A DNA stretch of 64,000 nt from Mycoplasmopsis cynos (GCF_900660545.1 NZ_LR214986.1:744001-808000); one strand, 5' to 3'. Numbered from the stretch's first letter, positions 46,296 through 60,600 are shown. The notes: generated from the letters alone by a model not told the origin. A program made the numbers and translations.

Positions 46296-46874
46296 CTAAA
46301 TAAATAAGCAGCTTGTTTTTGTTTTAATATTTTGCATCATTTCTTTTTGTTTTCAACTTGAAATTCGCGGTTTTATAAAATTTATCTTGCAGTTTAAAAG
46401 ATATTTTTCTTGATCATCAAGCAAACTATTTACCTCATTTAAACTTACTTTCTTTGATTCTTCTACATTAATTCTTTGATATCGCGCATTTAGTGATGAA
46501 AGATTCATTTTATTATAACTAACTCTTGATTCAAAATCATATTGTCGATTAATTTGTCTATTAAATTTATTTAATAATTTCAACTTTAATGTACTTCAAA
46601 AATAACCCTCAAAATTTTTATATTTTGGAAATTCTTTTTGAGTCATTATCTCTCAAACTGATAATAGTAACTGATTTTTTATTTCATCACGATCAATATT
46701 ATTTTTTGTATATATCCAATATATTTTATTAATTAAAAGTTTAATCTCTTTCTCATACATTATTTCAAAACGATTCAAAACTCTATTAATTGATGGAAAT
46801 TTTAACTCTTTAATTTTCATAAATTTCACAAGGTCACTATTTAAAATTTCTGTGTTAATTTTTTTTATTTTCAT
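46296..46874 (-). CDS. Sigma-70-like factor (SigH position)
   Basis: A 192-residue protein. Residues about 30-110 resemble sigma region 2: FEIMYEKEIKLLINKIY, DEIKNQLLLSVWE, FEGYFWSTLKLKLLNKFNRQ. The gene follows cysS and rlmB, the place where Firmicutes carry sigH, which supports the call. The start overlaps the rlmB end by 20 bases. A region 4 helix-turn-helix is not evident in this frame, and the protein ends at TAG 46296-46298. Mycoplasmas of another branch use a small alternative sigma factor to control recombination genes; a like role here would be speculation. Confidence 0.5.
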
Positions 46875-47565
46875 TTTTTGCTAAAAAATCAAAAAGTATA
46901 ATACCAGTTGCAACAGAAACATTTAATGATTGCACTGTACCTTTTTGATTAATATAAACATTGACATCAGATACTGATAAAACACTTTTCGATACTCCCT
47001 CTCCTTCATTACCAACAACAATAATTGATGGTAAATTATAATTAACATTTATGTGTGGAACTGCATTTTCATTTAGCGCAGTTGCATAAACTCAGTATCC
47101 GTTTTTTTTGAGCTTTGTTAAACTCGCTGATAAACTATTTACTTTATAAAAATTCATATTAACAAAACCACCAGATGAAATTTTAAGAACTGTAGAATTG
47201 ATATCAGCTGAATGTTCTTTAGATAAAATAATATCTTTTATTCCTGCTGCATTTGTAGTTCTTATGATTGCTCCTAAATTATGTGGGTCTTGAATTTTAT
47301 CTAATGCTAAAACTGCGGTTGGTTTATTTTTGATTAAAAAATCTAAATCTCTATAAATAAGCTCATTAATTATTGCAATAAATCCTTGATGATTTTCTTT
47401 TGTAAAAGAATTAAAAAATTTTTGGTCCTTGATTTCAATATTAATACTTTTCTCATCGAAATACTTTAAATTTTCTGGATTTAAAATAAATATTTTTTTA
47501 ATTTTAATATTATTTCTATAAGCATCAAGAACTGAGTTTTTACCACACAACATTAATTCTTTCAT
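46855..47565 (-). CDS. rlmB: 23S rRNA 2'-O-methyltransferase, TrmH/RlmB family
   Basis: A 236-residue SPOUT methyltransferase. ATG 47563-47565 with SD GGAGC starts MKELMLCGKNSVLDA. Motif 1 LDKIQDPHNLGAIIRTTNAAG, motif 2 IIVVGNEGEG and motif 3 LNVSVATGI are complete. It lies between cysS and the sigma-like gene, as in B. subtilis-type genomes. Confidence 0.9.
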
Positions 47566-47599
47566 ATTTTTTGCTCCATTTTTCATAATTTTAGTTAAC

Positions 47600-48820
47600 C
47601 TAAATTAATTTTTCTTTAATTAATATTTCTCTTATTTTGTCTGCATTAAAATAATCTTTTTTGACTAAATAATCTTTTCATTCATTATAAATTGTCACAT
47701 AGTTTGAAAAATCAAACTTGTTAAACTCGAATCCTAATGAATCAAATATCTTTTTTAGTAGATTTATGCTTTCAACATTTTTTGAAGCATTTATTTCTTT
47801 AATTAAATCATTTACTGCTTTAATAAAATCAGAAAACCTCAGTTCATAAATATGCTTAATGATACTTAAAAATTCCCCATCATTATACTTAGTATTTTGA
47901 TCCTTTAATAAATGAGATAAAAAATAAATCTTTCTTATTCTAGTAAGCATTATTTCAACATTATTAATCAAATTATCATCAATATTAATAATTGAAGTAA
48001 TATTATTTAATAAAAAAATTAATTTTAGATGATCAGGTGAATAAACCTTTAAAAAATCTTTTGCCATAAATACATTATTTAATGACTTAGACATTTTTTG
48101 ATTATTTAAATTAATTTGACCTGTTCGCAATCACCTTTTTGCAAGATCTTTATAAAATAAACTATAAAATTGTACATTCTCATTTTCATGATGAGGAAAA
48201 GTTAAATCCATTCCACCACCATGGAGATCTAATCCTTGCTCTTGAAAATGTTTATAAATTAAAGCAACACACTCTGTATGTCATCCTGGTCGACCTGGAC
48301 CAAATGGAGAATTGTATTTGATTCCACTTGAAGTACTCTTTCATAAAGCAAAATCTGCCTTATGTCTTTTTTCAAAAGTAGTTTCTTCAAAAGACATATT
48401 TTCTATTTTTTGCCCAGAAATTCTACCATAATATTCTAAATTTTTTTGAGTATTAAATCATACATTACCGTTAACCTGATATGCATCATTTGTTGCAAGC
48501 ATTTTATGAATAATTAAAATAATTTGGTCAATATTTTTAGTTACATATTCATAATTTGTTATAGTATCAACGTTAAATTTTTTTAAAACATCTAAGTAAT
48601 CATTAGCATATTTTGTTGCCAATTCTTTTTCAGATATATGTTCTTTTGCTGCTTGAATGATAATTTTATCATCGATATCAGTGATATTATGAATGAATTT
48701 AAAATCAACATCTAATATTCTTGCAGCTTTTAACATTAAATCATATGTAATAATTGGTCTCAAATTTCCAATGTGAACAAAATTATAAACAGTAGGACCA
48801 CAAACGTAAATTTTTAACAT
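47600..48820 (-). CDS. cysS: Cysteinyl-tRNA synthetase
   Basis: A 406-residue class I enzyme beginning [13 protein letters not shown]. It shows the HIGH-type HIGN (about 16-19), zinc ligands Cys8, the Cys of HTEC and the HHE pair, and KMSKS near residue 243. It is shorter than most bacterial CysRS, mainly at the C-terminus, as usual in mycoplasmas. Divergent from argS. Confidence 0.95.
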
Positions 48821-48910
48821 ATTTATATTATAAATATTTTTTTAGTTTTATAATTTAAATATATATTTCAAAATATGTGTTTTATTTTAAAAAATAAAAA
48901 AGGAGATTCT

Positions 48911-50563
48911 ATGAATCTAAAACAAAAACTAAAGGACATATTGAATGATTGTTTAATTGAATTTAATAATCAAAAATACTTTGATATAGATTTAAACGTT
49001 TCTGAATTAAACTATTCAATAACCGAACCAAACATCCCAGAAGAAAGTAATAAAAATCAAATTAATTATGACTTTTCAACTAATTTAGCTTTTATTTTAA
49101 AAAAATTTAAAAAGGTAGCACCAATTGAGATTGCTAACAAAATTAAGGAAAAATTATCAAATAATTCAAATATTGAAATTATTTCTGTTAGTGCACCTGG
49201 TTTTTTAAATTTTGTTTTAAATGAAAAGTTATTTAGCAGTGTTATAAAAAACGTTTTAAGACAAGGAATTAAATATGGTGCAGGTTTTGTTGAAACTAAA
49301 AAAATTAATGTCGAATATGTTTCAGCAAATCCTACTGGTTTTTTACACGTTGGTCATGTTCGGGGTGCAGTTTTTGGAGATTCATTAATTAGAGTTTTAA
49401 AACACGCTGGCCATCAAGTTGAAGCAGAATATTATATTAATGATGCAGGAAATCAAATTAATATTTTGGGTCAATCTATCTTTGTTAGATATCAGGAATT
49501 ATTTAAAATTAAAGCAGAAATGCCTGAGGATTCTTATAGAGGTAGCGATATTATTTGAGCAGCAAAAAAAATTAAATCAAAATATCATGATTACTTCTTA
49601 AGTATGGATGATAAAAAATTCGAAGAATTGAAAAATATTAGTGTCGCAATACTTTTAGACAAAATTAAAAAAGATCTAAAAAAAATAAATGTTTATTTTG
49701 ATACTTTTTCAAGTGAAAAAGATCTTACAAAAAATAATTTAATCGCGCCTGTAATTAAAAAATTATCAAAGTATACATATCATAAAGATGAAGCATTATT
49801 TTTAAACACAACTGCATTTGGTGATGATAAAGATAGAGTTTTAATAAAAAGTGATGGACAATATACTTACTTAACTCCTGATATTGCCTATCATGAAACA
49901 AAACTACAAAAGTCAGATTCAATTATTGATATTTGGGGTGCCGATCATTCAGGATATGTTGATAGAATGAGGATTGCGATTCAATGTCTTGGTTATAATT
50001 CAGAAAAATTAAACTTTTTAATTATTCAACTCGTAAGACTGATTAAAAATGGAAAAGAATTCAAAATGTCCAAAAGAGCAGGCACCAGTATTACACTTGC
50101 TGACTTACTTGATAATACATCATCAGATGCAATTAGATTTATGATGTTAACAAGAGAAATTAATACTAAGTATGATTTTGATATTGATAGTGCAAATTCA
50201 AAAGATGCAAGCAATCCGGTTTATAATGTCCAATATTCTTATGCTAGAACAGTTTCATTATTGAAAAATCTTAAAAAACCAAAATTGCTTAATAATATTC
50301 ATTTATCAAGTAAGGCTAAAAAAATCATTTTAATTTTAGATGAATTGCCTAGTTTACTAGCAACAATAATTCAAACATCAAAAGTTAATTTATTAAGTCA
50401 ATATTTATTAAATCTTTCCAACTCATTCAATAGTTTTTATGCTGAAACAAAGCTTATCAACAATGTTTATGAAGAATACTATAGTGCATTAGTAAAAGCA
50501 GTCCAAATAGTATTTAAATTAGTATTAAATTTAATTGGTGTTAGCGCGCCCAAATCAATGTAA
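48911..50563 (+). CDS. argS: Arginyl-tRNA synthetase
   Basis: A 550-residue class I enzyme. ATG 48911 follows AAAGGAG. Add-1 domain to about residue 110, HIGH-type HVGH in NPTGFLHVGHVRGAVFGD (about 146), WGADHSGYV, KMSKR at about 385, and a C-terminal anticodon-binding DALR domain. One UGA Trp at 49556. Confidence 0.95.
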
Positions 50564-50565
50564 AA

Positions 50566-50602
50566 AATAAAATCACTTCATTTTAAGAGTGACTTTATTT
50601 TT
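50566..50602 (+). terminator. argS terminator
   Basis: AAATAAAATCACTT pairs with AGTGACTTTATTT (one mismatch), followed by TTTTTTAC, just after the argS stop. Confidence 0.7.
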
Positions 50603-50664
50603 TTACTAGTGTAAATTTAAAGATATTTAATAGCAATAGTCATTTTAAAAAAATATTTTTTTAG

Positions 50665-50670
50665 TATAAT
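50665..50670 (+). promoter_or_regulatory. -10 box of rpoE-fba
   Basis: Perfect TATAAT 38 bases before the rpoE start; no clear -35. Confidence 0.45.
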
Positions 50671-50707
50671 ATAAAAAATATTTACACAACTAAAGGTTAG
50701 GGTTTAT

Positions 50708-50974
50708 ATGAAAAATACAACAATGCTAGAGGTAGCAAGTAATCTAATTCTTAGTCAACCAAATAACAACTTTACATTTGATGAAATTTTTAATGAAGTA
50801 GAAAAAGAATTAAAAGAAATTTGAATGAAAAGATTTTTAGTTAACAATCCTAATGAAACATATGAGAAAGTTAGAGAAAAACGTATAGGTGAGTTATACC
50901 GTCTTTTAACAGTTGATAAAAAATTCCTTCGTAATGAAGATGGAACATGATGTTCTAAACACAAAAACGTTTAA
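50708..50974 (+). CDS. rpoE: RNA polymerase delta subunit-like protein
   Basis: An 88-residue HARE-HTH domain protein: MLEVASNLILSQPNNNFTF, then VEKELKEIWMKRFL, then KRIGELYRLLTVDKKFL and DGTWCSK. Two UGA codons break it in the standard code. Only the globular N-terminal domain of delta is present; the long acidic tail of the B. subtilis protein is absent, as in other mycoplasmas. The rpoE-fba pair is found in other mycoplasma genomes, which supports the assignment. It precedes fba by 15 bases. Confidence 0.8.
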
Positions 50975-50989
50975 TTAAAGGAGTATAAA

Positions 50990-51856
50990 ATGGCGTTAGT
51001 AAATGCAAAAGAAATGTTGAAAAAAGCAAAACAAGAAAAATATGCTATTCCCCACATAAATATTAATAATTTAGAATGAGCAAAGGCGATTCTATTAACA
51101 GCTGAAGCTGAGAAATCACCAATAATTATTGCCACAAGTGAAGGAGCAATTAAATATATGGGTGGTTTTGAAGTTGTAAGTGGAATGGTTTTAGGATTAA
51201 TCAATGATTTAAACATAACTGTACCAGTTGCCTTGCACTTAGATCACGGTTCATATGCTGGAGCTAAAAAAGCGATCGAAACTGATGGATATACATCATT
51301 AATGTTCGATGGGTCACACTTAGCTTTTGAAGAAAACTACACAAAGACAAGTGAGCTTCTTGCTTTAGCTAAAGATAAGAATATGTCATTCGAAGCTGAA
51401 GTTGGAACAATTGGTGGTGAAGAAGATGGTATTATTGGTAATGGAGAATTTGCTGATCCAGAAGAAGCTAAAAAAATGGCACAATTAGGAATTGATGTTT
51501 TAGCTGCTGGTATTGGTAACATTCATGGTCCATACCCAGCAAATTGAAAATCATTAAATTTTGAAAAATTACAAGAAATATCAGGCGCAACCGGAATTGG
51601 TATTGTTTTACATGGTGGAAGCGGTATTCCAAGTGAGCAAATCAAAAAGGCTATTAGTTTAGGAGTTACAAAAATTAATGTTAACACTGAACTTCAACAA
51701 GCTAACCATAAAGCTTTAAGAGAATACATTTTAAGCGGAAAAGACCTTGAAGGAAAAAATTTCGATCCACGTAAGTTATACAAACCAGGTTTTGATGCAA
51801 TGTGCAATATTGTAAGAGAAAAAATTCACGAATTTGGTTCAAATAATAAAGCATAA
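50990..51856 (+). CDS. fba: Class II fructose-1,6-bisphosphate aldolase
   Basis: A 288-residue zinc-dependent aldolase. Metal and substrate motifs are VALHLDHGSY (about 80-89), EAEVGTIGGEEDG, GIGNIHGPYP and VLHGGSGIP. AAGGAG ahead of ATG 50990. Second gene of rpoE-fba; a strong terminator follows. Confidence 0.95.
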
Positions 51857-51870
51857 ATAAACATAAAAAT

Positions 51871-51894
51871 AGCACATAAATATGTGCTTTTTTT
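51871..51894 (+). terminator. fba terminator
   Basis: AGCACATA / TATGTGCT with a 2-base loop, then TTTTTTG. Confidence 0.8.
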
Positions 51895-51927
51895 GTCCGC
51901 GTTTTTTAAAATATTTATCATAAAAAT

Positions 51928-52506
51928 ATGTGAAAATCTTTCAAAACATTTCTTAATTTCATTTACATTACTATTTTTTCTATTTTAGCTACTTCTTGTC
52001 ATTTAAGTAACCAAAAAACAATAGTTGTATTTGTCAAAAAAGTAATTGATGGGGATACTATTCAAATAATAAATGAAAATAATGAATTAGAAATAATAAG
52101 ACTTTACGGAATTGATACACCAGAAACACTAAAACTTAGAGTTAATGAAGATATGATCGCTAAATACGAAAACTTCTATGCTCAATTAGCTAAAAAATAT
52201 CTTAAAGAACAAATTGAATCATCTAAAAATCAAATTAAAATTTCAAGAATAACAAAAGATAAATTTCATAGAACAGTTGCTTTAATTTTTAAAAATAATG
52301 AATCATTAAACTTACTAATGGTTAAAAAAGGATATGCAAGAGTTGCGTTCATCCAAGCACAAAATCCTAAAAAGCCTTTTTATACCTCGACAAATGAACA
52401 ATATGAATTTTATAAAGAATTGATTAATATTGAGTTAAAAGCAAAAGAAATACAAAAGGGGATTTGAACTCACAAAGAAGCAGATGTATTTTTTAAACAG
52501 TTATAA
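51928..52506 (+). CDS. Surface lipoprotein nuclease, SNase type
   Basis: A 192-residue staphylococcal-nuclease-like protein. It starts MWKSF (UGA Trp) at ATG 51928, with a signal peptide and lipobox LATSC (Cys about 24). The SNase core shows DGDTIQI, YGIDTPE, FHRTVALIF and the GYARV block. It is probably exposed at the cell surface and supplies nucleotides from host nucleic acids, like the mycoplasma membrane nucleases. No SD is evident. The Arg/Glu active pattern looks largely kept, but the first catalytic Arg lies in IIRLYG. Confidence 0.85.
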
Positions 52507-52515
52507 TTTAGCTAA

Positions 52516-54561
<2,046 letters not shown>

Positions 54562-54580
54562 ATCATAAACTATTTTAAAT

Positions 54581-54617
54581 AAAAATAAAAATCAAGCAAT
54601 TTTGCTTGATTTTTATT
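54581..54617. terminator. Terminator between convergent gyrB and tail-anchored gene
   Basis: AAAAATCAAGCA / TGCTTGATTTTT (54587-54614), usable in both directions; gyrB ends 20 bases upstream and the opposing gene ends at 54623. Confidence 0.85.
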
Positions 54618-54622
54618 GATAA

Positions 54623-56140
54623 TTAATTTCCTCCAAAATATGCAATAGCCAATACAATTACTAATACAAGTAAAATTACATAAGCAATTCCATATAAAAT
54701 AATTGCTCAGAATGTATAAGCTCATGAAACTTCATTATGTTTAGAAGCTTCTGTAACTTCAGCAGGCTTTGCAACTTCAGATTTTGGCTTAGCAGGTGAT
54801 GTAATAGGCATTGGAGATGTTGCTGATTCAAATACCAAGAAGTATGACTTATCCATAGTGGGTGATGTGAATACAGCATATTTATAATCTTTTTCATTAA
54901 CAAAAGCAATATGTTTTCCATCATAAGAAACATATGATAAGATTTGTGCTAGTCTTAAATTTTCCCCTGTAGATTTTTTATAGTATATAAATTTAGCTGG
55001 CACGTATTCAACTTCCTTAGAACCTTTAATAACTTTTGAAAGCTTTTCTACTGATGTTGCAAGTGATTTAGAAATTAGTTTAAGTAATTGCTTTGATTTA
55101 TCATCAAGATTTGAACTAGCTAATGTTTTTTCAAATCCTAATACTTTTTCAAATTCACTCTTAATGTCCATAAAATCTTTTTCTGATGTAATAACTTCTT
55201 TTTCATAACTATTTGAAATAGCTTCTACTTTTTTAGCATAAAGAGCTAATGATTCTAATTGTTTCATTAATGATAAGTTTTTAATGTAAGCATACTTCTT
55301 ACTTTCAACAACAGATTGTTTTACTGTTTGAACTTCTTTTACCACTTCTTTTTCGATGTACACAGGAACTTCTTTGATAACTTCTTTTTCTATGTATATC
55401 GGAACTTCTTTTACCACTTCCTTAACAATCTCAACTTTTTCAACAACTTTTTTCGGTTCTGCTTTTTTGGTTTCTTTAACTACCTTTTCTGCTTCTTTCG
55501 CTTGAACTACTGACTCTTCAACAATTTTCATTCTTAATGCTTTAATTTCTTTTAATAAAGCTTCTTTGTCAGCATTACTATCTTTCAATTTAAGTTTTAA
55601 TTCTTCAATTTCTTGTTTAAATTTACCACTAGTATCTTTTAACAATTCATCCAACTCATTAACTTCTTGAGTTAATTTTTCGATTTGAATATCTTTGCTA
55701 TTTTTTCTTCTTTCAGGAATGTAATCATCATCAATTGGGAAATATGTTTTATGATCAGAAATAACTTTATAATCAACTTTTTCATGTATAGTTTCTAAGA
55801 ATTTGATAGCGGCTTTATCGTTTCTTAATCCTGTTGTTGTTGAAACAAAAATTTCATCCATAGCATCAGAATAATTAACCTTACCATCTTCAAATCTTTC
55901 GACATCTAAATCATATTCGTATATTGAATCAGAATTTTTTTCATTAATAATTAATCCACCAACAATTTTCTTAACTGTTTGGAATCAAATAGCGCATTCA
56001 TAATCTAATGAATAAAATCAGTTTAAAGCAGCTTTACGAGTCTTAAACACCGCAAGGGCAGCTTTTACTTTTGGATGTTTTAAAACTCATGGGAAGTTTT
56101 TATCAAAACTTGGTTTATATAAACAATTTAAACGTTTCAT
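54623..56140 (-). CDS. Tail-anchored mycoplasma-specific protein with KEV repeats
   Basis: A 505-residue protein. The N-terminal globular part starts MKRLNCLYKPSFDKNFPWVLKHPKV and has the look of a mycoplasma-restricted family (I think the one called MAG3090, not confirmed). A coiled coil follows (about 155-220), then tandem VKEVPIYIEKEV-type repeats (about 228-258), a second domain of about 170 residues, and one C-terminal helix (WAIILYGIAYVILLVLV) ending YFGGN. There is no signal peptide, so most of it is probably cytoplasmic with a tail anchor. SD AGAAGGAA. Function unknown; a scaffold role is a guess. Confidence 0.6.
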
Positions 56141-56551
56141 AATTTTCCTTCTACAATTTTTGTGTCTTAATATTTTATTTTATAAGCATAAGATATAAAT
56201 ATTATATATGTAAAAATATAATTAATAAATAAAAGATTAAATAAAAAAGTACCATACTATAGGATTAAATAGTTAATTTATCATTTTTCAATCAAAACAT
56301 CATATTTTTATATCTAAAAAAATATTTTTTAACGTTTATGAGTTATGAATAATGCTTTTAGCGTTATTTTAATATTTTTTTAAACATCTAAAATAAACTA
56401 ATAAAGTTATTGTTTGAATGATTAATTTATAATAAATTAATAAATTCAAAAATAATCAAAAAGTAATAATTAACATAAATAAGAAAATATAAATCTAATT
56501 TAATTATCAGAATTATTAAATAAAAAAATGTTTAAATATAGTAAAATTATT
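56141..56551. other. AT-rich intergenic region between divergent genes
   Basis: About 410 bases without a gene or hairpin that stands out. It must hold the promoters of the tail-anchored gene (minus) and smpB (plus). A TAAAAT box at 56542-56547 lies close enough to the smpB ATG to give a leaderless or nearly leaderless mRNA. Confidence 0.4.
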
Positions 56552-56557
56552 ATGCTT

Positions 56558-56995
56558 ATGAAGATTATTTCAAACAATAAAATTGCTTTTAGAGATTATG
56601 AAATTTTAGAGAGATTTGATACAGGTATAGTCCTTGAAGGTTGAGAAGTAAAAAGCGCAAGAGCTGGTGAAGTTTCATTGTCAAATGCTTTTTGTTCAAT
56701 ATATAAAAATGAACTATGATTAAAAGAATCATTTTTTAAAAAATATATGTTATTAAAAGTTGATGAAACAAAAGATCGAAAACTTTTGATGCATAAAAAC
56801 GAAATTCGTAAGCTTAAATTCAAATTAGATACTAATCACGTTACTTTAATTCCATTAAAAATCTATTTTAACAATAAATCACTTATTAAAGTTGAAATAG
56901 CTGTTGCAAAAGGTCTTAAAAAATATGATAAAAGAGACAAAATAGCAAAAGAAGAAACACAAAAAAGACTACAAAAAATAATAAAAAATTATTAA
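56558..56995 (+). CDS. smpB: SsrA-binding protein SmpB
   Basis: A 145-residue tmRNA partner. ATG 56558 gives MKIISNNKIAFRDYEILE as in the family; ATG 56552 is two codons earlier. GIVLEGWEVKSAR (UGA Trp), KLLMHKNEIRKL and the basic C-terminal tail (KYDKRDKIAKEE) are present. The gene ends one base before the tmRNA, so the two partners are adjacent and probably made from one transcript. Confidence 0.93.
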
Positions 56996-56996
56996 T

Positions 56997-57373
56997 GGGG
57001 ATATAATGGTTTCGACATATATAGAGTGTATAGTGTTGCAGTAGTGTGAAAGACTATAAATTTCACTAGGCTCCTTAAACGGAAACAAAAAAGAAGAATC
57101 AGTTCAAACTGATAATAGTGCATTTTTCTATGCACAATCAACAAATCTTGCTTTTGCTTAATTAAAGCAACAAGTTTCTTATATATAACTCCTTTAATAT
57201 ATAAGAAGGCACAAAGGATAGTTACTAAAGTAGCGAACTAGTAATTAAATTAGCTAAAATATTATTAACTTTTTGGTCATTTTTTATTAATAATATTATT
57301 AAAATGACATAAACTGTAGATGCATTATATGTTTTATGTGTGGACACGGGTTCGACTCCCGTTATCTCCGCCA
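56997..57373 (+). ncRNA. ssrA: Transfer-messenger RNA
   Basis: A 377-base tmRNA. The 5' end GGGGATA pairs with TATCTCC before the encoded GCCA end, and the T arm reads GGGTTCGACTCCC. The tag frame most likely begins at GGA 57081 and runs 26 codons to TAA 57159-57161, ending STNLAFA. This short apolar end is similar to the YAFA-type tags of mollicutes and unlike the LAA end recognised by ClpXP. Pseudoknot-like stems (for example TTAGTTACT-type pairs and AATAATATTA repeats near 57260-57300) follow the tag. Confidence 0.95.
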
Positions 57374-57390
57374 TTTTTTTTTTTTTTTTT
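57374..57390 (+). terminator. T17 run after tmRNA
   Basis: Seventeen T in a row directly after the CCA end; the acceptor/T-arm helix of the tmRNA may supply the stem for termination. Confidence 0.5.
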
Positions 57391-57632
57391 ACTAATAATT
57401 TTTCTGAGCCATAAATAGAAAAACATTTTTTACTAATTGGTTTCTTATCTAGGCAAAATAAACTACTTTTTAATAAAATTAAAATTTCATTTTTTAGTTT
57501 ACATTTATAAACCTATATATTATGCTGCGCTCATTTATTCAAAAAATTTATAAGTTTATGCTAAAAATTAAATAAAGCAAGCAAATTAATTGCTTGCTTT
57601 ATTATCAGTTATTGATTATCCGTCTTTCCTAA

Positions 57633-60600
57633 TTATTTTTTGCTTTTCTTCTTAAATCAAAATGCTAGAGCTCCCACGATAATTGATAACATAGTTAATG
57701 TACCAACAATTGCGCCAATTATTATACCTTTATTAGAACTTGTTTTAGGAGTTAATTTTTTATTTTTGTCACTTGCATCAGGTTTTTTATCATCCGGTGT
57801 TTTTGGAGTTTCTGGGGTAGGTTTTGGATTTGGTTGTGGTTTTGGGGCAGGTTTAGATTCATGAGATTCTAATTTTTCTAGTTTTAATAAGAATGATTTT
57901 AGTTCTTCTTTATTATCATTAGAATTAAATTCAGAATTAGACTTTTCTCTTAATTTTTGATCTTTAATATCATTTATTGCAAGTCTTATTTTCTTTTTAT
58001 AATTTAACATCATTGTTTGATCAATTTCAAATTCAATAAGTTTTGCATCTGAAAGCAAGGTGATTTTATTGACTTTATTAGTTAAATAATCTTTTTGCTT
58101 TTTATCATCTAAGTCTTTTAAAATTTCTAATAATGCTATTTTTTTATCTTTAATCTTCTTAGCTTCTTGATCTTTATATTGTTGAATCATTTGATCGATT
58201 ATTGCAGATAATTTTTCAATACTATTTGCGTTTTTGATTTCTTTATCATATTCTTTTTTATCATCAAGAATATTAATTATACTTCTCGCTTTTGATTTTA
58301 CTTTATCTAAGTCAGTGTTAAATACAAGTTCTTTTTCAACAATTTCTTTCTTCTTTATTATTTCATTATATTTTTCACTAGTCAAGTTTTCTGGATGTTG
58401 TTCATAAACTGCTAATTCAGAAATAAATTTATCATAATTTGTATACTTATCATCTTGATAAACAAGATATGCATTAGTTTTTCTATTTATATAAATATCT
58501 CTTATTTCTTTTTGTTTTCTAGCAACTCCTTCAATTATTGAGCCAGCAACATTTTTTAAGTCATTTATAGCTTCATTAATACTTAAATCAGTTGATTGAT
58601 CACTTACTTTACCTTCATTTTTTGTTAAAACATCATTAATTTTCGCATATTCTTCTGGTCATTTATTTTTATATTTTGCTATAAACGGAATAACTACATC
58701 ATTTTTATATTTTTCATATGTTAAAATTAAAACACTTTTTGCTTTTGGAGATAATTGTGAATAAAGTATTTCATATTCTTTATTTAACTTGATATACTCG
58801 CTTGGCTCAATCTTGTTTTCAGTTATTTTTCTTTTTATTTCATCAACCTTTGCTTTTAATTTATTGTATGAATCACTTAAATAATTATCCTTATTTATTT
58901 CATTAAATTTTTCAACATTAAATAATGAAATTTGCATATTATATGGAGAAAATTCTAATGCTATTTTTTTAGTTTCCAAATCTTCTTTAAGTTTATTAAA
59001 CTCACTTTGTCCAAGATCATCAACGTTTTGATATTTAATCTTTTCTAAAGCTAATTGATAATCATAAAAACTTTCATTAGTGTATATAAAATGATCATTT
59101 TTAAGGTTTTCATTTTTGATTAATGCATCAAATTCAGATTTATCGACTTTTAATTTATGTTCATTAATCGCGTCGTCTAGAGCTTTTAGCGCATCATCAA
59201 TAGCTTCTTGTGTCACTGATGTTAAATCATTTATTGCTTGTGCAGATTGTTTTTTAGCAATATAATTTTGTCTACTTGATGTAGTTCATTTCTCTAGATC
59301 AACAACCGGTTTTTCAAGTAATGTTTTTAATTTAGATTTATCAACTTTTTGCCCATTTTGTTTTTCAATATCAATAATTTCAGAAATTACAGGTATATGG
59401 TCTTTTCATTCAATTTTTAAAGCAACTACTTTCTTATCTAGATCATTTGGTAAACTAAATGAAACTATTGGATTTGATAATGCTCCAATAACAATTTCTA
59501 ATTCTTTATTAGTTTTTATATCATAAACAATAGCTTTTACAACTGCATTTGACGGTTCTTCTTCTGTAATGATTTTGATATCTTTATTTGCATATCTTGC
59601 AGCATCTAAATTAATTATTAGTTTTCCATTTTTTTCAGCTGGTTTATAAGAAGTATTAAGTCTATTATCAAAAATGTTTTCTGGTTTATATTTTCCATTG
59701 CTTTCAAGATAATTAGTTCCATCAAATCTTGGATCAATATTTAAATTAAGATATTTACCACCATTTACAACTATTTCATTAATAATGATTGCTCTAGATG
59801 GATAATCTTTTTTAACAAGAAGTTTAATGTATCTAACTTTTTTATCTTTAATATCATCATTTCCTCATCATCTAAGATTAGGATGTAAAGAATCTGGATT
59901 TCCAAAACCACCTTGACCTGGTGTTATGTCATGCGAATCCGCTGAATCATTAATGCTGAACACAGTTTCATATCCAGAATCCTTTTGATTTGAAACTTGT
60001 ATATCTAAATATCTTGGAAAATCAGCTGTATTATCTGCTGTATACATTCTTAATGATTTAAGATCAAGTTCTCCACCTAAATCACAAATTGCATATTGTC
60101 CTTTTAATGGACTACCACCAAATTTTGTATATCTATTAAAATCACCATCAAATCCGCCACCATTCTTCCTATCATCTAATCAATTATTTTTCAAATCAAT
60201 ATTAGTTTCAATCAATTTTCCAAATGGTACAATTTCATCAATAATATTTAAACTTAACTTGGTAAATTTTAATATTTGAATAGCGTCTGAACTATTAACT
60301 AGTCTTAAATATCTAAATTTAACTTTTTTGTTAAAATTAGCTTGATTGAGTTCAATTCAATTGAAACCATTTACTGAAATTAAGAACTTAAATTTATCAT
60401 TTTTAATTCAATCAATATTGATATTTGTAATATATTTAATATCTTTTAAATCAACTCCAATATACCCTTTTGAAGGTATTTCGTGATTTTTGCTAATATT
60501 TTTCAAATCATTATTACTTAAAATCATTGAACCATTACTTCTAAGAGCTTGAAGTTTTGATTTATCTTTTAGTGATGTATAAATATATGATGGATCAGGA

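Noticed and set aside
46146-46370. An alternative reading frame extending the sigma-like protein by about 70 residues.
   Set aside because: It would need an unproven frameshift and would run straight through a strong terminator hairpin; kept only as a remark.
55316-55513. Phe/Asn-rich plus-strand ORF.
   Set aside because: Antisense shadow of the KEV repeats; no RBS and no family.
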